Assembly: GCF_900108505.1 (NCBI RefSeq)
Contig: NZ_FNWU01000007.1
Span: 1 to 64,000 of the forward strand
Origin: Halopenitus malekzadehii
GTDB lineage: Archaea > Halobacteriota > Halobacteria > Halobacteriales > Haloferacaceae
Length of the DNA stretch: 64,000 bases
Direction: 5' to 3'
This document shows, one piece after another, positions 7,763 through 15,901 of this stretch (the stretch's first letter is position 1; the number at the start of each line of letters is the position of its first letter). The notes beneath the pieces are model-generated. The model saw only the letters and a program-made list of their open reading frames with translations, was not told where the DNA came from and searched no databases. A program made the translations under genes and the position numbers.

Positions 7763-8617
7763 TCACCCTTGGAATCGAACTTCGATCTCATCTGGCCCGG
7801 TAACAGCTATTCCGTTATCCCTTGCAGTGACCGTATACTGACTGTCGGAGATTCGCTCTCGGATCACGTCGAGTGCCTCTGTTTCTGGGAGGACGACCTC
7901 GAACCAGGACAGTCCTCTACCGCCGACTGGTTTTGATCGATGATTCCACGTGTTCGCTCCGATGTGGTGGTGATATCCACCCGCCGAGACGAAGGATGCG
8001 GCGGGCACGGTCGTCTGCACTTCGAACCCGAGCGTGTCCACGTAGAAGCCCCTGAACGCGTCGAGCGAAGAGACCTCGAGGTGGACGTGCCCGACGTCCG
8101 TTCCCGACGGGGCCTGATTACCACCTGTGGCAGCAGATTTGATACTGGCGAGGTCGAGCGGTTCGGTGCTGATCCGAACACGACCGTCGTCGGCGATTGG
8201 CCAGTCCTCACGGGGGTAGTCGCGGTAGATCTCAATACTGTTCCCTTCCGGGTCAGTGAGATACAGCGCCTCGCTGACCCAGTGATCGGAGGCACCACCG
8301 AGTTGCCACTGGTCCCGTATCCGAGCCAGTGCGTCACCGAGAGCCGCACGCGAAGGGACTCTGAACGCGTTGTGATACAGCCCGGCCGCTGATCGGTGAC
8401 GCTGGAGGGTATCTTCAGTTCCCTCCAGAACGAGGAGTGGTGTGTCGTCAACCCCGAGAACCGACGTAGTATCGGCTGTACGGAGCACACTGAGGCCAAC
8501 GACGTCCCGGTAGAACTGGGACATCTCCTCGAGGTCACCGACGCGAAGCGCGGTCCGGCCGATACGTGTCCCCTGCGGAAGCGTGTCTGAATTTGCTGAC
8601 GTCGATTGCGTGGTCAT
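7763..8617 (-). CDS. Two-domain VOC protein (catechol 2,3-dioxygenase/CatE-like)
   Basis: About 284 residues from the Met at 8617; an upstream Met at 8668 would overlap the DoxX gene and is less likely. Two vicinal-oxygen-chelate modules are visible: IGRTALRVGDLEEMSQFYRDVVGLSV with a closing YLTDPEGNSIEIY, and VGHVHLEVSSLDAFRGFYVDTLGFEV with HHHIGANTW. Metal-binding His and Glu are present (GLYHNAF, NSIEIY, VGHVHLEV). CatE-type enzymes cleave catechols with Fe(II); other VOC members detoxify electrophiles. Last gene of the SDR-DoxX-VOC operon, with a 10-bp gap. Confidence 0.8.
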   Translation of the reverse strand: MTTQSTSANSDTLPQGTRIGRTALRVGDLEEMSQFYRDVVGLSVLRTADTTSVLGVDDTPLLVLEGTEDTLQRHRSAAGLYHNAFRVPSRAALGDALARIRDQWQLGGASDHWVSEALYLTDPEGNSIEIYRDYPREDWPIADDGRVRISTEPLDLASIKSAATGGNQAPSGTDVGHVHLEVSSLDAFRGFYVDTLGFEVQTTVPAASFVSAGGYHHHIGANTWNHRSKPVGGRGLSWFEVVLPETEALDVIRERISDSQYTVTARDNGIAVTGPDEIEVRFQG

Positions 8618-8627
8618 TCTTGTGTGT

Positions 8628-9047
8628 CTAAAGGCCGATGTTGAGGGCGTACGGCCATGCGGTGCCACTGAGTGCAGCGACTACGAGCGCAGCACCGAAG
8701 AGCGTGGCGTTTTTCAGGAAATCCGTCATTTCAGACTGACGCTGTTCGGGATCGTCGACCGTCCAAAAGTCGTGCATCACCGGCGTCACCACGAGGAAGA
8801 ACAGCGCAATCGCTGCTGCCCCGAGAAGTGGGTAGACACCGAGCGCGATGGCAAGTCCGCCCATGATGAGCATGAGGCCGGACACGATGACGGCCAGTCG
8901 TGGGGCGGGCACGCCCTTGGCGTCGGCATAGCCACTCATCCCGTCGAGGCCCGTGAAGTGACTCAGGCCCATAAACGCGAGCAGAATACCGAAGACAAGG
9001 CGGCCGACCAGGAAGGCGAGACCACCAGCTGCAGTTTCCAGCGCCAT
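8628..9047 (-). CDS. DoxX-family membrane protein
   Basis: 139 residues with four predicted membrane helices and the DoxX pattern LVGRLVFGILLAFMGLSHFTGL near the N-terminus. DoxX-like proteins form membrane complexes linked to quinones or thiol-stress enzymes. It overlaps the SDR stop by one base (9047) and leads into the VOC gene, so the three are certainly one transcript. The partner SDR and VOC enzymes hint at membrane-linked handling of quinones or carbonyl compounds; that is inference. Confidence 0.8.
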   Translation of the reverse strand: MALETAAGGLAFLVGRLVFGILLAFMGLSHFTGLDGMSGYADAKGVPAPRLAVIVSGLMLIMGGLAIALGVYPLLGAAAIALFFLVVTPVMHDFWTVDDPEQRQSEMTDFLKNATLFGAALVVAALSGTAWPYALNIGL

Positions 9048-9748
9048 TAGTTTGCCACCTCCGGCTGGCCACCGGTCATCTGAACGATCTGTCCCCTCAC
9101 GCCCTGGTTCGAGAGCAGGTGGATCACTTCATCGACGATGACCTCTGGGGCCGTCCACTCCGAGAAGTCGGCGTCGGGCATTGCCTCGCGGTTGCCCGGC
9201 ACGTCGATGAGGAACGGAGCGACGGCGTTGACGCGGGCATCGAGTTCGATATCGAGTGATTCGGTCAACGTCCGGACCGCGCCCTTCCCAACGTCGTATG
9301 CAAGCGTTCCGCCGACAGGGTCAATGGCGCGGTCGGAACTGAACAGGACGACACCACTCTGCTCGCCGAGGTGGTTCGCGAAGGCCTTGACAGTCAGGAA
9401 CGCCGTCGTCGCGTGACGATTCAGAGTAGCCTGGAATGCATCACCGTCGGTATCACTGACGCTGCCCATCGAGAAACCGCCGGCGAGGCCGACGATGTGA
9501 TCGACTGAGCCGTGTTCGTCGGCCACAGTCTCAGCGAAGTCTTCGGCTGCCGTCTGATCGGTCAGATCTACTTGGTAGTACGACACTGCGTCAGCGTACT
9601 CAGCACGATCCTCGACATCAGCTCTCGCAGTTTCGGTAACGTAGGTGCCGACGACATCGGCGCCTTGGTCAACGAGTTGGTCCGTCACGTACGGGCCTAT
9701 GTTGCCGGTCGCACCGGTCACGAGCACCGTCGCGTTCTGTAGTTCCAT
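9047..9748 (-). CDS. SDR-family NAD(P)-dependent oxidoreductase
   Basis: 233 residues, a classical short-chain dehydrogenase. TGATGNIG (residues 11-18) is the cofactor-binding glycine motif and YDVGKGA the catalytic Tyr-x3-Lys. It ends with VRGQIVQMTGGQPEVAN, the usual C-terminal segment. The class reduces aldehydes, ketones or quinones, or oxidises alcohols. First gene of the SDR-DoxX-VOC operon, divergent from an HxlR gene across a 62-bp symmetrical promoter, a standard layout for a regulator and its target. Confidence 0.88.
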   Translation of the reverse strand: MELQNATVLVTGATGNIGPYVTDQLVDQGADVVGTYVTETARADVEDRAEYADAVSYYQVDLTDQTAAEDFAETVADEHGSVDHIVGLAGGFSMGSVSDTDGDAFQATLNRHATTAFLTVKAFANHLGEQSGVVLFSSDRAIDPVGGTLAYDVGKGAVRTLTESLDIELDARVNAVAPFLIDVPGNREAMPDADFSEWTAPEVIVDEVIHLLSNQGVRGQIVQMTGGQPEVAN

Positions 9749-9753
9749 TACAA

Positions 9754-9810
9754 TACCTAGTTTGGTTCCAAACCTATTTATAGCTCAGGCAATAATTGTG
9801 TAACTAGGTA
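9754..9810. promoter_or_regulatory. Symmetrical bidirectional promoter with paired operators
   Basis: Between the divergent SDR (9748) and HxlR (9811) starts, TACCTAGTT (9754-9762) and its exact reverse complement AACTAGGTA (9802-9810) each abut a start codon. A near-palindromic TATA element, CTATTTATAG (about 9774-9783), lies about 30 nt from both starts. GTTTGG-TT-CCAAAC (9760-9773) is a further inverted repeat. Both transcripts would be leaderless, and one TATA box could serve both directions. The paired 9-mers are good candidates for HxlR binding. Confidence 0.65.
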
Positions 9811-10164
9811 ATGGCGACCCAACCCCAAACGGCCGACTCCGACCACGAATCCGACGTCGAACAGCGGAATGCAGATGTCTGCAACGTCGTCGGGGCTGTC
9901 GAGGAGATGGGGGCGAAGTGGAAGCTCATCGTCCTCAACGACCTGCGAGACGGTGAAAAGCGGTTCAACGAACTCAAGCGCTCAACCGGGGCCAGTTCTT
10001 ACACACTCTCGCGTGTGCTCGACGACTTGGAGGCGGAGGGATTCGTCGACAATCACAAGGAGTTCGAATCGCCGGTCGCGAGCTATTACGCGCTGACCGA
10101 GAAGGGTGATGCCCTCTGTCCAGTGTTCGACGCACTCGACGACTGGGGAGAGGACTGGCTGTAA
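9811..10164 (+). CDS. HxlR-family regulator with N-terminal Cys
   Basis: 117 residues. CNVVGAVEEMGAKWKLIVLNDLRDGEKRFNELKR is the typical HxlR start: a Cys ahead of the G-x-K-W-x3-I motif, the position used for redox or electrophile sensing in YodB and HypR. SYTLSRVLDDLEAEGFV is the recognition helix. Divergent from the SDR operon and followed after 16 bp by a SUI1-family gene on the same strand, so it is likely to control both. This copy keeps the sensor Cys that the regulator at 6930 lacks. Confidence 0.87.
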   Translation: MATQPQTADSDHESDVEQRNADVCNVVGAVEEMGAKWKLIVLNDLRDGEKRFNELKRSTGASSYTLSRVLDDLEAEGFVDNHKEFESPVASYYALTEKGDALCPVFDALDDWGEDWL

Positions 10165-10180
10165 ATTCGGTGAGCCACTC

Positions 10181-10474
10181 GTGCCAGACGACGATCCATT
10201 CGACGATCTCGATGTGCCCGAGGATCCGCTCGCTGACCTCGGCCGTGCGACAGAACAGCTGACCGTCCGGAGTGAAGAGCGTCGATATCGCAAGACAATG
10301 GTCATCATCGAAGGGTTCGAAGGTGACACCGATCTCGAATCGCTCGCCTCGGAGCTGAAATCTACACTCGGAACTGGAGGCACCGTCAAAGAAGGACACA
10401 TTGAGATCCAGGGCGACCACGAGGGGCGCGTCCGCGAACTCCTCGAAGAAAGCGGGTACTCCGTCAAGGGATGA
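10181..10474 (+). CDS. SUI1/aIF1-like translation factor, cysteine-free
   Basis: 97 residues from the GTG at 10181, preceded by GGTGA at 10169-10173. The SUI1 fold is clear: RRYRKTMVIIEGFEGDTDLESLASELKSTLGTGGTVKEGHIEIQGDH, ending LLEESGYSVKG. SUI1/aIF1 binds the small ribosomal subunit and checks start-codon selection; YciH-type relatives act under stress. Canonical archaeal aIF1, as I recall, has an N-terminal Cys cluster and ACGGT; here the N-terminus is acidic and the core reads GTGGT, with no Cys. Same strand as the HxlR gene 16 bp upstream, so probably one operon. Confidence 0.82.
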   Translation: MPDDDPFDDLDVPEDPLADLGRATEQLTVRSEERRYRKTMVIIEGFEGDTDLESLASELKSTLGTGGTVKEGHIEIQGDHEGRVRELLEESGYSVKG

Positions 10475-10625
10475 CTCGAGTGCTGAACACGGTAGATGTC
10501 GAACACCCGCAAGGAGAGGAGACAACTGGCTATTTTTCACTGTCGAACTGAAGGTCCAGCGGGCTCTCACGAAAACGCCAATCATTTCCGGAAAATATGA
10601 TGTCTATCTAGAATCGATCTCTTAG

Positions 10626-11270
10626 CTATTCTAAATTCTGTACCGTCGGGAGATGCCAGTCGTACGTAACTGCAGCTAACCGAGTCGCAACGGTCACGAT
10701 CGCACACACCGCGGCAGCCGTACTCCCAGCGGCCCCAAGAGCTCCCACTATCCAGTATGCACTCCCACCCAGGACTGCACAGCTAGCATAGAAGTCTTCG
10801 AAGAGAATGAACGGGGACCGATCGAGAAGAATATCTGCGACCGCACCACCACCGACGGCGTTGATCGTCGCAACAGCAATAATACCGAATTCTGATACAC
10901 CGGCCTCAGTTGCGACGATAGCACCAGTTGTCGCAAAGGCAGCGAGCCCGATCGCATCCGCAACAAGCGCGATTGGGTGCGTTTCTGGAGCTGTAAGGAC
11001 GACACTCAGTACGATTGCTAACCCAACGCCAAGCAGTCCCAGGCAGATTTCGATTGGGGACTGAAGTGCTAATGGAACCCGTGTCACGAGGAGATCGCGT
11101 GTCACACCACCAGCAAATGCCATTGCCAACCCAACGATAGTAATCCCAAGCACGTCGAATTCTTCACGGATTGCCTTCGATGAACCGACGAGCGCGAACG
11201 CGATCAAACCGATCGTATTCATCACCGCAAATGGATCACCAAACAAGACTGCAAGAAGATCCTGATCCAT
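10626..11270 (-). CDS. TRIC-like (UPF0126) membrane channel
   Basis: 214 residues with about seven membrane helices. The two internal repeats each carry a glycine-rich turn: AGGVTRDLL near residue 54 and GGGAVADIL near residue 140, the signature of trimeric intracellular cation channels and the UPF0126/YadS proteins. Prokaryotic members conduct monovalent cations; one haloarchaeal copy is not enough to assign a role. Convergent with the SUI1 gene and not linked to a neighbour. Confidence 0.8.
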   Translation of the reverse strand: MDQDLLAVLFGDPFAVMNTIGLIAFALVGSSKAIREEFDVLGITIVGLAMAFAGGVTRDLLVTRVPLALQSPIEICLGLLGVGLAIVLSVVLTAPETHPIALVADAIGLAAFATTGAIVATEAGVSEFGIIAVATINAVGGGAVADILLDRSPFILFEDFYASCAVLGGSAYWIVGALGAAGSTAAAVCAIVTVATRLAAVTYDWHLPTVQNLE

Positions 11271-11434
11271 TTACTCGACCTACGAGAACGAGTCCCTTGA
11301 GTGCTCTGAGACGACGTTCTCTAGATCCACAAACCCCTCACGTATAGTCACTACACAACCTGTATCGAGCAATCCGAAACTTGAAGCGCTAACGTATGTG
11401 GCCTGTTCTATGACACCTCGATACTACCGGTTGA

Positions 11435-11480
11435 CCCCCTCCCCGCGAACGCGGAGGATTCCCGAACGTTGGGATAATTA
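11435..11480. repeat. IS1341/IS605-type end debris
   Basis: CCCCGCGAACGCGGAGG followed by GATTCCCGAACGTTGGGAT forms two short inverted repeats, in the style of the right-end hairpins of haloarchaeal IS200/IS605/IS1341 elements. No tnpB frame is nearby. The remaining gene-free DNA at 11271-11605 shows nothing else I can assign. Confidence 0.4.
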
Positions 11481-11605
11481 ACGCTAACTGGTTAATCAGC
11501 TGTATTCGAATCCTGTGTACAAATTATGGGTTCAAGCTGCTATAAGCCATTCAAAGCCACTAATCGAACAGTTAGTTTTTGGTGTGGGAGTGCATAGTAT
11601 CGTGT

Positions 11606-11761
11606 ATGACGAGATCAGTGAGCCGTCCCCGGACAGACCGTTCGAGCACTGAAATGAGTATGATTGGGTATCTAGTCGCTGCTCCGTTGGTTATCCTGCT
11701 CCTCCCTCTTCTTCCCTTCCTGGTACTCCTCTGGATCGGGGACAAAATTACGACGGGATGA
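11606..11761 (+). CDS. DUF7535-like small membrane protein
   Basis: 51 residues from the ATG at 11606; an earlier Met at 11579 is possible but less typical. A short basic N-terminus is followed by MSMIGYLVAAPLVILLLPLLPFLVLLWIGDK, one long membrane helix with the LLPLLPF centre typical of the haloarchaeal DUF7535 family. Function unknown. Stands alone between transposon debris and a broken MFS gene. Confidence 0.6.
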   Translation: MTRSVSRPRTDRSSTEMSMIGYLVAAPLVILLLPLLPFLVLLWIGDKITTG

Positions 11762-11830
11762 GGAACGGATCAGTCATCAAATCAGGAATCTTAGCAGCCT
11801 AGACAAACTATCGGTAGAGAACACATCTAG

Positions 11831-12740
11831 CTACGATCTCGATTCTAGTGCGACCCATGCGACTGCAATCGCGAAGATAGCGAGGATTCCAGCGAGTAAG
11901 AATGCAGTATCGAATCCGGCTTGGTCAACAACAATACCGCCTGCAATCGGGGCAAGGAACGCGCCTGTCAACCCAATACTCGTCTGGAACGCAACCGCTG
12001 TCGCGGCGACCCGCGAATCAACCACCTCGCTGACGTACGTAAAGGACAGGCTGAGCGTCAACTGGACCGCAAATCCAGTGAGGAGTAGGAGCACGACGAG
12101 CAGGGGCAGCGACCGAAACCGAGTAAAGACGAGCACGAGCGGCGCCGCGACTGCGAAGGATCCGAGGACAATGGGTTGACGACGGCCACCGAAGACACGA
12201 GCAGACAGGAGGCCACTACCGATCCGGGAGACGACCCGGATCGTCGGGAACACCGCCACCAAGAGGCCACTCACTGCGAGTGATAGGCTAAGTTCGGCGG
12301 TGAGATACGACGCGCCCCAGCTATTATGAATAGCCGAGAAAGCCGAGCAGCCCAACCGACCAGACACTCCGGTTCCGGAGGACCGCGCCGAAGTCCTCGA
12401 GAGAGGGAGCGTCCCCCTGGTTCGTTCCGAGTCCGCGACTGGCCGGCCAGAACAGGACGGGGCCGACGACTGTGAGGCCTGTGAATGCGACAAAGATGGC
12501 GGGCCACCCGAACTGATAAGCGATCAGTGGCCCGGCCCCCTGCCCGAGCGCGAATCCGATTGGGCCACTCGCGGTGAAGATGCCGACAGCTGTCGCTCGA
12601 TTCTCGCTGGTCGCTGCCCGACTCACGATGTCGATGCCAGCGTTCCATACGACGACGTAGGCGACCCCACCAAGCGCTCGTGATGCGATTACAGATCGAT
12701 AATCCCCTGGCTGTAGTAGCTCGAATCCAGATGCAAGTGA
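11831..12740 (-). pseudogene. MFS transporter, frameshifted and N-terminally truncated
   Basis: Two minus-strand frames together make one MFS protein. The upstream frame carries YRSVIASRALGGVAYVVVW and GIFTASGPIGFALGQGAGP and runs to GLLGFLGYS* at 12324. The downstream frame resumes at SWGASYLTAELSLS and continues through six helices to 11831. Joining the two needs one frameshift near 12324-12345. The first helices are missing, and the gene collides with a halocyanin fragment near 12700-12740. Not functional as read. Confidence 0.8.
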
Positions 12741-13183
12741 TGCGACGGATACACCTTCGAACGGGGGAGACGAACACGGTCCTGATGGTCACGGAGGGAA
12801 GCGACAATTACTTCGCTCCGATTGGGCTCTTCGTCGAATCCGGCGAAACGGTCACGTTTGAGATCGATAGTGGAAGCCACTCTGCAACAGCATACAAGGA
12901 AGGGACTGGACAGGCGTCAGTGACACAAATCCCAGACAGGGCTTAGACCTTCGACAGTGGGATCCTCAGTGACCAAGGCGCAACGTTCGAACACACCTTC
13001 GAGACCACGGGAACGTACGATTACTTCTGTATCCCGCACAAGAGTCTCGATATGGTCGGCCGCATCGTCGTCGGCGAGCCTGGTGGTCCAGCAGAGGGGA
13101 GTATGCCACCGGACGGGGACGTCCCCGAGAGCCAGACGATTGTCGATCAAAGAGCAGTTTCGTCCAGCGATTTTTCTGGGTGA
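12740..13183 (+). pseudogene. Halocyanin-like copper protein with internal stop
   Basis: The frame reads VTEGSDNYFAPIGLFVESGETVTF, then a TAG at 12944-12946, then continues in the same frame with TFDSGILSDQGATFEHTF and TYDYFCIPHKSLDMVGRIVVG to a stop at 13181-13183. The Cys-x2-P-H-x4-M pattern is the type-1 copper site of plastocyanin/halocyanin electron carriers, with the first His in SGSHSATAY. The signal and lipobox end is missing. A point nonsense mutation and a truncation make it a pseudogene. Confidence 0.8.
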
Positions 13184-13270
13184 CACCCTATACACTAACT
13201 GCACGTTTGCGAAGAGACCGATAAGAATTTTCAATCCACTACGTTTTATTTGGTTCTAGCAAATAGCATT

Positions 13271-13297
13271 GCGGATTCCCAAAGTTTGGGATTCCGC
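13271..13297. repeat. 27-nt near-perfect hairpin upstream of TFB
   Basis: GCGGATTCCCAAA-G-TTTGGGATTCCGC pairs over 12 of 13 positions with a single T-T mismatch and a one-base centre. It lies 87 bp before the TFB start. It could be an operator, a terminator for upstream DNA, or a REP-like relic of an IS605-type end; its inner ATTCCC/GGGAT echoes the debris at 11460. Confidence 0.45.
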
Positions 13298-13383
13298 CAC
13301 ATACTCATCGGCTGTCGATCACACCATTGCTAGAGAGACCCATTCAGAGTGAGCGAACGTCGGTACTGAATCCACCAGCATTC

Positions 13384-14358
13384 ATGACTAAAACGCAACT
13401 CGATATCGAAGACGGCCGTACAGATGACAGGAAGTCGGTTACTGAATCCCAGCCGCCTTCATCGTGTCCGGAGTGCGACGGGCAGATTGTGCATGACGAT
13501 GAGCGCGGAGAAACGACCTGCGAAGAGTGTGGCTTGGTCCTTGACGAGGATTTCATCGACCGTGGGCCGGAGTGGCGGGCATTCACTACCGACGAAAAAG
13601 ACGATAAAAGCCGCGTCGGCGCACCGACCACGCAACTCATGCACGATAAGGGGCTTAGTACGACGATTAGCTGGCAAGACAAGGATGCGTACGGCCAATC
13701 TGTATCCGGTCGGAAGCGAGCTCGCCTCCAGCGCCTTCGCACGTGGGACGAACGGTTTCGGACGAAAGACGCCCACGAACGGAATCTCAAACAGGCACTC
13801 GGTGAGATCAGTCGGATGGCATCCGCCCTCGATGTTCCGGACCCAGTTCGAGAGACAGCAGGAGCGATCTATCGACGGGCAGTCGAAGAAGATCTCCTGC
13901 CGGGACGGTCCATCGAAGGCATGGCAACAGCCGCACTGTACGCCGCGGCCAGACAACATGGGACACCTCGACAGTTGGCTGAATTCGCTGAGGTCAGTAG
14001 AGTCGCAGAAATCCGGATTCAGCGAGCCTATCGGTATGTCTCCAGGGAGCTCGGACTAGAGATCAAACCAGCGGATCCGCTGGAATACGTCCCCCAATTC
14101 GCGTCAGCACTCGATGTGAGCGACGAGGCCGTTCGTCAAGCGCGCGATCTCCTCACCACGGCAAAGGCAGAAGGGGCACATAGTGGGAAAAGTCCTGCCG
14201 GTCTCGCCGCGGCCGCACTCTACGCGGCAACGCACCTCACGAACGAACAACTGACACAAGAGACGGTGAGCGACGCGGCTCTCGTGAGCATGGTAACGAT
14301 TCGGAATCGCTACCAGGAACTGCTGGAGGTCTACGCAGAGAGCGGAGGCGATACGTAA
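13384..14358 (+). CDS. Transcription initiation factor TFB paralogue
   Basis: 324 residues from the ATG at 13384; the frame opens earlier, but this start gives the normal N-terminus. The zinc ribbon CPECDGQIVHDDERGETTCEEC (two CxxC pairs), the B-reader region GPEWRAF and two cyclin-like repeats (about 120-210 and 215-305) are all present. TFB bridges TBP-DNA and RNA polymerase. Haloarchaea carry many TFBs that switch gene sets, and accessory copies on plasmids are common. A wHTH gene overlaps its stop (TAATG) and is probably co-expressed. Confidence 0.92.
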   Translation: MTKTQLDIEDGRTDDRKSVTESQPPSSCPECDGQIVHDDERGETTCEECGLVLDEDFIDRGPEWRAFTTDEKDDKSRVGAPTTQLMHDKGLSTTISWQDKDAYGQSVSGRKRARLQRLRTWDERFRTKDAHERNLKQALGEISRMASALDVPDPVRETAGAIYRRAVEEDLLPGRSIEGMATAALYAAARQHGTPRQLAEFAEVSRVAEIRIQRAYRYVSRELGLEIKPADPLEYVPQFASALDVSDEAVRQARDLLTTAKAEGAHSGKSPAGLAAAALYAATHLTNEQLTQETVSDAALVSMVTIRNRYQELLEVYAESGGDT

Positions 14359-14648
14359 TGACCGAGCAGAGAGAATCGCGTCACGATGAGGGAGCAACCG
14401 CTGACCGAGCAACAGATGTATTGAGTGAACTCGGTCACGAAACCGACCGGGAAATCCTCATGATACTCGTCGCGGAGTCGCCGCTCCATATCATGGACAT
14501 CGCCCGCACTGCAGATCGCCATCCGATCACGATTGACCAAACGTGTGCCCGGCTCTATGAGCACGGCCAGATCCATCCAGTCGGTCGAGGACTCTACGAG
14601 ATTACTGATGACGGAAAACGGCGAATTGGAGACGACTCCGAGACGTAA
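14358..14648 (+). CDS. Winged-helix DNA-binding protein
   Basis: 96 residues starting at the ATG that overlaps the TFB stop by one base. ATDVLSELGHETDREILMILVAESPLHIMDIARTADRHPITIDQTCARLYEHGQI is a winged-helix fold, followed by GRGLYEITDDGKRRIGDD as wing and tail. No sensor domain. The translational coupling to TFB suggests the two act together, for example a regulator that steers or limits that TFB. Target unknown. Confidence 0.7.
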   Translation: MTEQRESRHDEGATADRATDVLSELGHETDREILMILVAESPLHIMDIARTADRHPITIDQTCARLYEHGQIHPVGRGLYEITDDGKRRIGDDSET

Positions 14649-14744
14649 TCCCTGTGGGATGACAGCGTTCGCAGGCTGCTTCCACTCCCCGCCTGAGACA
14701 TCGTAATCGGTTAGCATATCCCGAGTACCTGCCAAATTCAGACA

Positions 14745-15122
14745 ATGGTTCGTGATTCAGCGTCATTTGAGGACGCTCCATCGCTGCAGACTGTCCTTGA
14801 TGCGCTGAACGACGCCGACTGTCGGGCCATCCTCCGCGAAACAGCTGAACCCATGACCGCAACCGAACTCATCGATACCTGTGACATCCCCAAATCAACG
14901 TTGTACCGGAAACTCGAACTCCTTAGCGACGCCTTGCTCGTCCGCGAGCAGGATACGATCAACCCCGGCGGCGGTCGGACCACGAAATACGAACGCGATT
15001 TTGACGACGTGATGATCTCTATGGACGAGGACAACGACTTCTCGGTAACGGTTGAGCGACCGCCACGGAACGCCGACGAACGGCTTGCGGACCTCTGGTC
15101 GAAGATGGGGGATGAACTATGA
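14745..15122 (+). CDS. HTH regulator paired with DUF7521 protein
   Basis: 125 residues with an ArsR-like helix-turn-helix: LNDADCRAILRETAEPMTATELIDTCDIPKSTLYRKLELLSDALLV, then a charged wing GGGRTTKYERDFDDV. The stop overlaps the start of the DUF7521 membrane gene (ATGA at 15119-15122). The same pair occurs again, inverted, at 19194-19823, so the regulator and the small membrane protein clearly belong together. Signal unknown. Confidence 0.75.
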   Translation: MVRDSASFEDAPSLQTVLDALNDADCRAILRETAEPMTATELIDTCDIPKSTLYRKLELLSDALLVREQDTINPGGGRTTKYERDFDDVMISMDEDNDFSVTVERPPRNADERLADLWSKMGDEL

Positions 15123-15400
15123 TTTGGGTGGAAACAGCCATCGTCGTCGTCAAGACGGTGATTCTACTCCTCGGAAGCGGGATCACGTATATCGCGTTCA
15201 GAGCCTATCGCAACACGGGAACGCCATCACTTCGAGTGCTCGGCATCGGGTTCGGTGTCATCACATTCGGCGTGCTGCTCGCAGGCATCGCCCATCAAAT
15301 TCTCTCGGTCTCCCTGGAGATGGGTATCCTGATCAACAGCATCCTCTTGGCAATTGGCCTGGCGATCGTCTTGTACTCGCTCTATCTCGAACGTGGTTGA
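15119..15400 (+). CDS. DUF7521-family membrane protein
   Basis: 93 residues with three predicted membrane helices: VETAIVVVKTVILLLGSGITYIAFRAYRNT, LRVLGIGFGVITFGVLLAGIAHQIL and ILINSILLAIGLAIVLYSLYL. The FRAYRNT motif after helix 1 and the YSLY near the end fit haloarchaeal DUF7521. Translationally coupled to the HTH gene. It may act as a membrane sensor or anchor for that regulator; this is inference from conserved pairing. Confidence 0.75.
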   Translation: MIWVETAIVVVKTVILLLGSGITYIAFRAYRNTGTPSLRVLGIGFGVITFGVLLAGIAHQILSVSLEMGILINSILLAIGLAIVLYSLYLERG

Positions 15401-15619
15401 ATCCCTGAGGGGCGACGCGATTCGGTTCCTTGTTTCCATCCTATGCATCCCATCGATTCAACTGAGTATCTGTCTCATCTCTGTACGAGATTGAGGATAC
15501 ATATCGTATCGTGAACAACCCTCGAATCGGGGCGCGCTACCGCGTGCACGAAACCACGTTCTCAAGCCGTTACCGAGAAGGATTTCATCGAGGTCCGGGA
15601 ATCGGTCCACTGACGGATG

Positions 15620-15890
15620 TGGATCTAACTGCGGACCCGTGGAGGGAGATATTCCAATCGTAATCATCTGCGATCTGCTCGACGATCGTGAGGCCGAAAC
15701 CAGTCTCATCCGGCGCTGCCGAATAGCACGATTTACTAACGGATGGTATACTTCCTCGGGGATCTCAGGCCATCGTCTGCGGATCAGTACCTGTGTCCAG
15801 CATGCTGACCATCACCGTCACATCGACGTCGCCGTGCTCAACGGCATTACGGAACCGGGTTTTCGAACAGTTCTGCACCCTCAACTGAAA
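15620..15890 (-). pseudogene. Histidine kinase ATPase-domain remnant
   Basis: Reading the minus strand with several frame changes gives RNAVEHGDVDVTV (N box), DDG-PEIPEEVY (G1 box) and SAAPDETGFGLTIVEQIADDYDW (G2 box), in the right order for a HATPase domain. No sensor or His-phosphotransfer part remains. It is a decayed haloarchaeal sensor kinase. The stretch 15401-15619 holds nothing else I recognise. Confidence 0.7.
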
Positions 15891-15901
15891 GGCAGAGATG
15901 C

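Noticed and set aside
12944-12946. In-frame TAG in the halocyanin gene read as pyrrolysine
   Set aside because: Haloarchaea are not known to use pyrrolysine, and the gene also lacks its N-terminus. A nonsense mutation in a relic is simpler.
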